Shown here one piece after another: positions 6,991-12,182 of a stretch of 12,182 nucleotides of DNA. A model generated the notes under the pieces. The model did no database searches. It saw nothing but the letters and a program-made list of their open reading frames with translations, and was not told the origin of the DNA. The number at the start of each line of letters is the position of its first letter. Position 1 is the stretch's first letter. The position numbers and the translations under genes are program-made. The stretch is from Cyanobacteria bacterium UBA9579 (GTDB taxonomy: Bacteria > Cyanobacteriota > Vampirovibrionia > Gastranaerophilales > UBA9579), in assembly GCA_003499585.1 (NCBI GenBank), contig DNSU01000014.1, positions 1 through 12,182 on the forward strand, given 5' to 3'.

Positions 6991-9522
6991 TCAGTCCAAT
7001 AATAAAGTCATTAGCTCATAAGGTTTAAACTTTATTTCTTCATCCGGATTAAATTGATTAAGAGTAGGCTCCTCCAAGGAATTAACCTCCATGATTCTTG
7101 AGAAGCCCAAATCAGATTGAATCTTTATACTTTGTGCAGTATCAGATATATTCATTAATCTCACAATCAGGCCTTTTTGTTCTTTACCATGAGGAGATTT
7201 AACGGCATAGGTGTAAATATTAGGATTATCAAGATTCAGTAAGTTATGAGGAATTTCTGCTTCTCTTGAATTATCCTGAGCAACACCGGTCTCAGTTAGT
7301 ATGCTTCTCATAAACTGATCGGCTTCTATAAAAAGATCATCAGGCTTTTCAACGGCACATATGGCATATCTTACTTTCTGAACACCAAGACACTGTGCTC
7401 CCGGGGTATCTAATGGAGGGCCGGCTGCAAGGTTACGTGTATCTAATGTTTCTCTGGATAATTTACCTGTTGATCTTAATAAAGTAATATAAAGATCATT
7501 TTCATCCACACCATATTCGGGCAACCCCTCTGTAATTATCCCTAATCCGTTTGCCCAGACAAATCTCTGCATTGGGGCCGTATTTGTCTGCAATTCCTGC
7601 CCTTTTTCAGCAGGCATATTAGCAGAAAGGCTATAATCAGGATTAAACGTTCTTTCTATTAAGCCAAAAGCATTTTCAGCAAATGTTCTATATACTTTAT
7701 CACTAAATCTAAATTTCACCTGGAGGGTATGATCACGGGAGAAATTTTCCCATACAGTTTTAAACTCAACACGCCTTGAGTCTGCGTGAACTATGACATC
7801 TACTACTACAAGATGGGTTAAAGACACCATGCTTCTGAATCTTTCCTCTCTATCAAGAGATTCAGGAATTTCTATCTGATAAAATAGCCTTAAAATGCCT
7901 CTTAAGTTTCCATCCTCAATAACCTCAGTCCTTATAAGGGTTCCTTCTCGAGGCTGATCGTTAGGAATAGGGCAGAAATTATATGTATCTCCTTTATCTG
8001 CATAATCCTGAAGAATATGCAGATTATAAAACTCTTTACCTGAATCAGAATCACTAAGTGTAAGCACTCCTGTATCATTAACCCTGAGCATAATTCTTGA
8101 ATTTTTGATAAATTTTAGCCCGGTTTCAACAATAGTAGGATGTTTTTTATATTTATAGTTATTATCAATTATATTTATTGAATGAGGAAGAATATCCTCT
8201 ACCCAGATCAAATGTTCATGATGATCTCTAATATCTTCTTTTACAGGAATTGTCTGAATATCAAATAAAACCTCTTTTGTAAATTCTTTTGTGGCCCCTA
8301 GATACTGACTCATTAAGTTTTCAGGAAGATTTTCTGGAGTTTTAACTTTAATTACCCCTGAAAAAGCATAATCAGAAGAATTATAAACAATTATATTGCC
8401 TTTTTTTACCCTATGGGCCAGTTCATGGAAGCATCTTCCTACCAATCCGTCTGAGATTTGATCTACCTGTTCAAATCTGCTCATCATTTCATCGTGTACT
8501 TCATCCACACTACAGCCGCAGATACTGTCGTGAGGATGATTTTGAAGCAGCAGTTTCCAGGCGTATTCCAGTTCTTTTTTCCTGCCTGAAGTTATCCCAG
8601 CCTGCTCAAGATATGCCTGGAGAGATTCGGCTAAACGGTTTAACTTCCAGGTAGACTTTGCATTAGCTCTTTTTAGATACAATCTTGAAGATAAAGTCCC
8701 CGGCAATATAGGGTTTCTTGAATTATCCCTGAATTCTCCTTCTACTGTCTCAAACTGAGGACTTTTAAGTTTAACAAAGTTTATGTAATTAATAATGGAA
8801 TCTGAATGTAAATTATAGTTATTTATATGCTGATTGACTTCTTCTAAATGTGCAACAAAATTTGGTGCAGGAGCAAGATGATCAGCCCCAGCAGGCAGTA
8901 AAATATAATTAGTCAGGTTATGTTCTTTAATTTTATTTAATAACTTGCCTATTTTTTTGGCTTTTTCTTCTGATGAATAGTTATAATTCAAGATATCCTG
9001 ATAATATCCTTCAACTAAATATGTAGTAAACAACGATGATCCATCTTTTGACTTCCAGATAAATTCTGACTTACGATTTCCTACCCCTCTCCAGATAACA
9101 GCATCTTCTATACCAAATGATGATAATATTCTTGGCATTTCAGAATTATGACCGAAGGCATCAGGCATATATCCTATAAAATCACTCCCCCCAAGAGTTT
9201 TGGCTTCTTTGATACCAATAAGAAGATTTCTTATTAAACTTTCACCTGACACCAAAAACTCATCAGCTAGCACATACCACGGACCTATTCTTAATCTTTT
9301 ATTCCGAATGAGTTCTGTCAAGACCTGTTTTCTATAGGGATGAACGGCAAGATAATCTTCAATAGCTATAACCTGACCATCAAAATAAAAGTCAATAAGC
9401 GTGTTATTCAAAAGCTGATCTATAACCTCATCCATTACATCAATAAGTCTAAGCCTAAATTCCTGAAACGGCCTATACCATTCCCTATCCCAGTGAGTAT
9501 GAGCGTATACTATAACATCCAT
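6991..9522 (-). CDS. Glycoside hydrolase family 38 alpha-mannosidase
   Basis: This 843-residue metal-dependent alpha-mannosidase would release alpha-linked mannose from glycans or mannosides. GH38 features: the N-terminal HTHWDREW with metal ligands H10 and D12, the nucleophile region GYMPDAFGHN with D121, and the NHPHDSICGC motif where H331 is the expected last Zn ligand. The order is catalytic domain (about 1-270), mid domain (about 275-360) and C-terminal beta-sandwich region (to 843). Length and N-terminus resemble E. coli MngB (mannosylglycerate hydrolase, about 877 residues), but substrate specificity cannot be read from sequence. There is no signal peptide: the catalytic motif starts at residue 8, so the enzyme is cytoplasmic and must act on imported or internal substrates. 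Start support is AAAGGGA upstream of the ATG. It lies 110 bases after the zinc-ribbon gene on the same strand and may be co-transcribed. Confidence 0.95.
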   Translation of the reverse strand: MDVIVYAHTHWDREWYRPFQEFRLRLIDVMDEVIDQLLNNTLIDFYFDGQVIAIEDYLAVHPYRKQVLTELIRNKRLRIGPWYVLADEFLVSGESLIRNLLIGIKEAKTLGGSDFIGYMPDAFGHNSEMPRILSSFGIEDAVIWRGVGNRKSEFIWKSKDGSSLFTTYLVEGYYQDILNYNYSSEEKAKKIGKLLNKIKEHNLTNYILLPAGADHLAPAPNFVAHLEEVNQHINNYNLHSDSIINYINFVKLKSPQFETVEGEFRDNSRNPILPGTLSSRLYLKRANAKSTWKLNRLAESLQAYLEQAGITSGRKKELEYAWKLLLQNHPHDSICGCSVDEVHDEMMSRFEQVDQISDGLVGRCFHELAHRVKKGNIIVYNSSDYAFSGVIKVKTPENLPENLMSQYLGATKEFTKEVLFDIQTIPVKEDIRDHHEHLIWVEDILPHSINIIDNNYKYKKHPTIVETGLKFIKNSRIMLRVNDTGVLTLSDSDSGKEFYNLHILQDYADKGDTYNFCPIPNDQPREGTLIRTEVIEDGNLRGILRLFYQIEIPESLDREERFRSMVSLTHLVVVDVIVHADSRRVEFKTVWENFSRDHTLQVKFRFSDKVYRTFAENAFGLIERTFNPDYSLSANMPAEKGQELQTNTAPMQRFVWANGLGIITEGLPEYGVDENDLYITLLRSTGKLSRETLDTRNLAAGPPLDTPGAQCLGVQKVRYAICAVEKPDDLFIEADQFMRSILTETGVAQDNSREAEIPHNLLNLDNPNIYTYAVKSPHGKEQKGLIVRLMNISDTAQSIKIQSDLGFSRIMEVNSLEEPTLNQFNPDEEIKFKPYELMTLLLD

Positions 9523-9570
9523 AATTTTTCCCTTTTATTTTATTGCTTGATTAATATCTAGTTATAAGAA

Positions 9571-9637
9571 GGTGCCAGAGGCACTTATTTAGGTTAACGA
9601 TTATTCCAGTAATTACTTAAATAATGAGAATGTCACC
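9571..9637 (+). repeat. Hairpin-type dispersed repeat, copy 2
   Basis: It begins with a GTGCC-AGA-GGCAC hairpin (9572-9584) and aligns to 6831-6897: 37/50 identities over the first 50 bases and about 43/67 overall, without gaps. It lacks the 14-bp terminal repeats that flank copy 1. It lies between the zinc-ribbon and mannosidase genes, and its last bases overlap the zinc-ribbon stop codon (9633-9635). Confidence 0.55.
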
Positions 9638-9887
9638 TGTCCTTGGTCTTTTTTATCCTCCACCAGAAAAAAGGCAGGAATAACCCCCCAAAGACTAGTG
9701 GTATTCCCAGCCCCTGTGCTATACCGGTAATAATTACCGTAATAAAAATTGAGAACAAGATTCCTGAAAGCAAAGCCGTAACATTAAATTTTGACTCTGT
9801 TTCTTCTTGTTTTTTTTGCAAAGCGCCGCATCTGTCACAAAATTGACTATCTTCTCTTAATTCTCTGCCACATTCAGCACATCTCAT
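9633..9887 (-). CDS. Small zinc-ribbon membrane protein
   Basis: This is an 84-residue protein with an N-terminal zinc ribbon, C3-x2-C6 and C17-x2-C20 (CAEC...CDRC), then a short charged linker. Two hydrophobic segments follow (about residues 36-57 and 60-76), and the basic tail is KKTKDR. Such zinc-ribbon plus membrane-hairpin proteins are common and mostly uncharacterised, and I cannot name a function. I chose the start at 9887 rather than the upstream ATG at 9953. The extra 22 residues would look unlike any domain, the zinc ribbon begins right after this Met, and a good promoter (-10 at 9918-9923) lies inside the longer frame. The Shine-Dalgarno candidate is weak (CAGG about 9 bases upstream). 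The mannosidase gene follows on the same strand, and the two may share a transcript. Confidence 0.78.
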   Translation of the reverse strand: MRCAECGRELREDSQFCDRCGALQKKQEETESKFNVTALLSGILFSIFITVIITGIAQGLGIPLVFGGLFLPFFWWRIKKTKDR

Positions 9888-9917
9888 AATATAAACCTGA
9901 CTTTCAATAAGTTTTTG

Positions 9918-9946
9918 ATAATACCAAGCAGGACATATTCGTACAA
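9918..9946 (-). promoter_or_regulatory. Sigma-70-type promoter for the zinc-ribbon gene
   Basis: Read on the minus strand, TTGTAC (plus 9941-9946) and TATTAT (plus 9918-9923) are separated by exactly 17 bases. Transcription would start near 9911, about 24 bases before the ATG at 9887. It may also drive the mannosidase gene downstream. Confidence 0.55.
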
Positions 9947-9971
9947 CTCGCAAGCTCGTTTACGACTGCAG

Positions 9972-10016
9972 CCATATCACCTGACTTAAGTTATCGACTA
10001 AGTCTTTGGAGCACAA
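9972..10016 (-). repeat. Probable relative of the hairpin-type repeat family, inverted
   Basis: On the minus strand this segment begins TTGTGCTCC, then four bases, ACTTAG, two bases, GATA. The plus strand at 148-172 has the same three blocks with the same spacing (19 of 25 positions). It also shares AACTTAAGT with the MITE-like core. It lies upstream of the zinc-ribbon promoter. Confidence 0.4.
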
Positions 10017-10247
10017 TTGATTTTTTTACCTAAACAATAATTTTAAAGACAAAACACTAAAGGTATTATAATAAATATCTTTCATTTAAAGTAATTCCCT
10101 ATTTTGATAAAATTTCATGTTTAACTAAAATACCAATAAAATCAGTAGAATTCACCCTAATCAACAATACATATTCTAAAACTATATTTTTAATTTTTCT
10201 TCAAATTAGATTTTTTCTATATGATTTTTACACTTGTCATCCACAGC

Positions 10248-10274
10248 GTCATTCTGAACAAAGTGAAGAATCTC
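10248..10274 (+). repeat. REP-like dispersed short repeat (ATTCTGAAC...GTGAAGAATC)
   Basis: The segment contains ATTCTGAACAAAGTGAAGAA, flanked by GTC and TCTC. The outer ATTCT/AGAAT pair makes it imperfectly palindromic. From memory, near-identical units (CATTCTGAGCGAAGCGAAGAATC) are scattered in intergenic DNA of many bacterial genomes and metagenomes. Only one copy is visible here. Confidence 0.5.
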
Positions 10275-10305
10275 AAATACTTTTATATTAAAATCAGCAA
10301 ATTTC

Positions 10306-10334
10306 TTGACTTCATAATTTAGTGCTAATATAGT
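10306..10334 (+). promoter_or_regulatory. Sigma-70-type promoter for the TolC-family gene
   Basis: TTGACT (10306-10311) and TATAGT (10329-10334) are spaced by 17 bases. Transcription would start near 10341, leaving a leader of about 75 bases that includes the hairpin at 10378-10392. Confidence 0.6.
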
Positions 10335-10377
10335 TTTGATAACGGCATTAAACAAAGACCATAAACGCCAGTATGGC

Positions 10378-10392
10378 TAGCCTAACAGGCTA
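10378..10392 (+). repeat. Short perfect hairpin in the tolC-family leader
   Basis: TAGCCT-AAC-AGGCTA is a 6-bp stem with a 3-base loop; overlapping it is the palindrome GGCTAGCC (10375-10382). It lies 22 bases upstream of the ATG at 10415, in the predicted 5' leader, so it could affect mRNA stability or translation. No T-run follows. Confidence 0.4.
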
Positions 10393-10414
10393 AGATAAAT
10401 CAGAAAGCAGCAAA

Positions 10415-11833
10415 ATGAGATTAATATTAGCAATATTTTTTATAATAATAAGCGTTTTCTCACAGAATTGTGCCTATTCTGAAGAAATAGCAAAGGCTCA
10501 ACCTGCAAATATCCAGCCAGAAATCACTCTTGAATGCCCTGAAAACCAGGTTCCTATTACCTTTGAAAATAGCTTAAAAACCGCCTTAGAGAATAACTAC
10601 GGCATAAAAATCATCTCGACCCAAAGAACAAGTGCTAAATGGCTATATTACAATGAATTGTCTGAATTCTTACCCGATGCATCTTTCAATTACACTCAGA
10701 CAAGATTTGGTGGCTCATTTCTGGTAGGCGGGGTAGTTCCAGTAAACATTACAGCAACCAATATTAATACAGGATTTGCAGCACAGTGGGATGGATTTAC
10801 GGGATTTAGAAGATATTTTGAAACAAAAGCAGCCAGGGCCAATTATAAAGCTTCAAAAAGAAATCTCGAATTAACCGTAGATCAGGTTTTACTGTTGACT
10901 ACAAAACAATATTACACTCTCCTACAGGATAAATTAAATATTGAAATCCTACAAGTAGCTCTGGAACAGACCCAAGCCCAATTAAGAATAAACCAGCAAA
11001 GGTTTGAAGCAGGAGTAGGAACAAGATTTGATGTTCTAAGATCAGAAGCTGAAGTTGCAGCAGCACAGCAAAATCTAATAGCAGCAAATAACAGATTGCG
11101 CTTATCACAAGCACAACTGGCAAACACGCTGGGTATAAATATTTTTACTCCTCTAATCCCTATAGAAGAAAGTGTAGAAGCGAGAACCCTGTTTAAAGAT
11201 TGTTTTGATATTAACGAAGTAACTCAGATAGCCTTAAAAAACAAGCCTGAACTTGATATAGCAGAATTAAATATTGCAGCTACAAGAGCCAGAAAAAATT
11301 CACTTTATTCCATATATCTACCTACTGTTTCTGTCAGAAGCACAGTTAACTGGACAGGTAATGAGATCGATGATCTAAATCAGAACCAGTCTATTGCACT
11401 TCTGGTTTCATGGATTGGCGGGGAGAATCTTGGCCTTGCAGGACTAACAAGCATAAAAGCATTAAATGCACAGGTAGAAGAAGCCAAATTAAGACTTACA
11501 GATACCACTAGAAACCTTGAACAGAGTATAGTAAACTCTTTTTATGATATAATAACAGCCAAAGAATTAATTGAAGCTGCAAGAGTAGAAGTTATTTCTG
11601 CACAAGAAAGTCTTAGATTGGCTGTTATAAGACTTGAAGAAGGTGTTGGAATCTACACAGACGTTATCTCAGCTCAACTAACTGAAACACAGGCCAGAAT
11701 CAGATATTTAAACGCAATAATTAACTATAATACTTCTCAAGCGCAGCTACTATATGATATGGGCGTAATATCACCAAATAACCTTCTTGCAGGATACACA
11801 GAAGAAGAAGCTGCCAGTAATACTAAAAAATAA
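10415..11833 (+). CDS. TolC-family outer-membrane efflux/secretion channel
   Basis: This 472-residue precursor has a Sec signal peptide: R2, a hydrophobic core at about 3-16, and likely cleavage after AYS at residue 22. There is no lipobox, so it is not a lipoprotein. Two outer-membrane efflux protein (OEP) repeats follow, about 45-240 and 268-460, each opening with an ALENN/ALKNKPEL-type helix. The rest has the long Ala/Gln/Glu-rich coiled-coil helices expected of the periplasmic barrel, for example QRFEAGVGTRFDVLRSEAEV and RLEEGVGIYTDVISAQLTE. The two beta-hairpin regions would be near 65-110 and 300-330. As a trimer it would join an inner-membrane pump or type I secretion system, but no pump or adaptor gene is next to it. 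Length is typical for the family. Only a weak AGAAAG ribosome binding site precedes the ATG. tlyA begins 26 bases after its stop. Confidence 0.93.
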   Translation: MRLILAIFFIIISVFSQNCAYSEEIAKAQPANIQPEITLECPENQVPITFENSLKTALENNYGIKIISTQRTSAKWLYYNELSEFLPDASFNYTQTRFGGSFLVGGVVPVNITATNINTGFAAQWDGFTGFRRYFETKAARANYKASKRNLELTVDQVLLLTTKQYYTLLQDKLNIEILQVALEQTQAQLRINQQRFEAGVGTRFDVLRSEAEVAAAQQNLIAANNRLRLSQAQLANTLGINIFTPLIPIEESVEARTLFKDCFDINEVTQIALKNKPELDIAELNIAATRARKNSLYSIYLPTVSVRSTVNWTGNEIDDLNQNQSIALLVSWIGGENLGLAGLTSIKALNAQVEEAKLRLTDTTRNLEQSIVNSFYDIITAKELIEAARVEVISAQESLRLAVIRLEEGVGIYTDVISAQLTETQARIRYLNAIINYNTSQAQLLYDMGVISPNNLLAGYTEEEAASNTKK

Positions 11834-11859
11834 TTATTTAATAGATAGAAATTTACATA

Positions 11860-12182
11860 ATGACCCAAAAAATTAAAAAGGAAAGATTAGACACGATTCT
11901 GACATCAAAAGGTCTTTTTGAAACAAAAAGCCAGGCTCAGGCTGCAATAATGGCAGGTTCTGTGAAAATTAACGGGCAGAAAGTAACAAAAGCCGGAGCC
12001 CAATTCCCGGAAGATATTAACGATATAGAAGTTAAAGCATTGCCTTATGTAAGCAGAGGCGGCTTTAAGCTTGAAAAAGCCTTGAAAGAATTCAATATAT
12101 CAGTACAGGATAAAATTTGCCTTGATGGCGGAGCCTCTACAGGTGGCTTTGTTGACTGTCTCCTGCAAAATGGCGCCAAAAA
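11860..12182 (+). CDS. tlyA: TlyA-family rRNA 2'-O-methyltransferase (3' end outside window)
   Basis: The first 107 codons of a TlyA protein are present; the gene runs off the window (the family is about 240-270 residues). An N-terminal S4 RNA-binding domain (about residues 8-60) contains RLDTILTSKGLFETKSQAQAAIMAGSVKINGQKV. The conserved joining motif YVSRGGFKLEKAL (63-75) follows, with K70 a likely member of the FtsJ-type catalytic set. The S-adenosylmethionine-binding start of the methyltransferase fold is LDGGASTGGFVDCLL (88-102). In characterised members the enzyme 2'-O-methylates 16S/23S rRNA cytidines; 'haemolysin' is the older label. The start is ATG at 11860 after a weak GATAGAA. It follows the TolC-family gene by 26 bases on the same strand and is probably co-transcribed. 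No frameshift is visible. Confidence 0.93.
   Translation, partial: MTQKIKKERLDTILTSKGLFETKSQAQAAIMAGSVKINGQKVTKAGAQFPEDINDIEVKALPYVSRGGFKLEKALKEFNISVQDKICLDGGASTGGFVDCLLQNGAK

Larger units (their letters stand above)
9947..10414. other. Divergent intergenic region rich in dyads
   Basis: About 470 bases separate the divergent zinc-ribbon and TolC-family genes. I see no gene. It contains a stem-loop near 9950-9969 (TCGT/ACGA core), a GACTTA/TAAGTC hairpin (9983-9988 with 9999-10004) inside a repeat-like stretch, and an AT-rich block (about 10020-10230). A REP-like repeat (about 10248-10274), the tolC-side promoter (10306-10334) and a TAGCCT-AAC-AGGCTA hairpin (10378-10392) complete it. No tRNA-like or known riboswitch fold was recognised. 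Confidence 0.65.

Noticed and set aside
9888..9953. 22-residue N-terminal extension of the zinc-ribbon protein
   Set aside because: It would overlap a well-spaced -35/-10 pair. The zinc ribbon starts directly at the internal Met, where family members usually begin.
1..12182. CRISPR array, toxin-antitoxin pair, phage or defence island, tRNA or rRNA gene
   Set aside because: No evenly spaced direct repeats with unique spacers, no matching protein families and no cloverleaf or rRNA signature were seen on either strand.

Overview
This AT-rich window carries seven clear protein genes. Several details suggest a Gram-negative member of the non-photosynthetic cyanobacterial lineage (Vampirovibrionia/'Melainabacteria', possibly gut-associated), although no marker gene settles this. 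The CheA has the hybrid architecture typical of cyanobacterial chemosensory/pilus systems. The HD-domain protein next to it resembles the C-terminal HD domain of cyanobacterial-type Ppx/GppA enzymes. A TolC-family protein implies an outer membrane. The taxonomic placement is inference from remembered family features.

Layout. Bases 1-272 hold no convincing gene but contain several short perfect hairpins. Bases 273-5227 form one tightly packed plus-strand operon: a membrane-anchored chemoreceptor-like protein, a CheA hybrid kinase with a C-terminal receiver, and a Ppx/GppA-like HD protein. The gaps between these genes are only 2-3 bases. A separate plus-strand gene for an AI-2E/PerM-family membrane protein follows (5373-6395) with its own -10 box. 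Bases 6396-6990 are a gene-free convergent gap that contains a 139-bp MITE-like element with perfect 14-bp terminal inverted repeats. On the minus strand, a small zinc-ribbon membrane protein (start corrected to 9887) lies upstream of a large cytoplasmic GH38 alpha-mannosidase (9522-6991). Bases 9947-10414 are a divergent intergenic region with hairpins, a REP-like repeat and a good sigma-70-type promoter. That promoter reads into a TolC-family outer-membrane factor (10415-11833), followed by the start of tlyA, which runs off the window end.

How the genes work together. The chemosensory operon is a coherent signalling unit: the receptor controls CheA, which phosphorylates its own receiver and perhaps unseen partners, and an HD hydrolase-like protein is co-translated with it. 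The other genes are housekeeping or accessory functions with no obvious link to that operon.

The least expected observation is a family of short, hairpin-rich repeats in the intergenic regions. The core of the MITE-like element (6831-6897) and a segment between the zinc-ribbon and mannosidase genes (9571-9637) align without gaps over their first 50 bases at 37/50 identity by hand count. Weaker relatives lie at 87-179 and, inverted, at 9972-10016. I see no CRISPR array, phage, toxin-antitoxin or recognised defence system, and no tRNA or rRNA gene. The protein-coding content is recognisable throughout.
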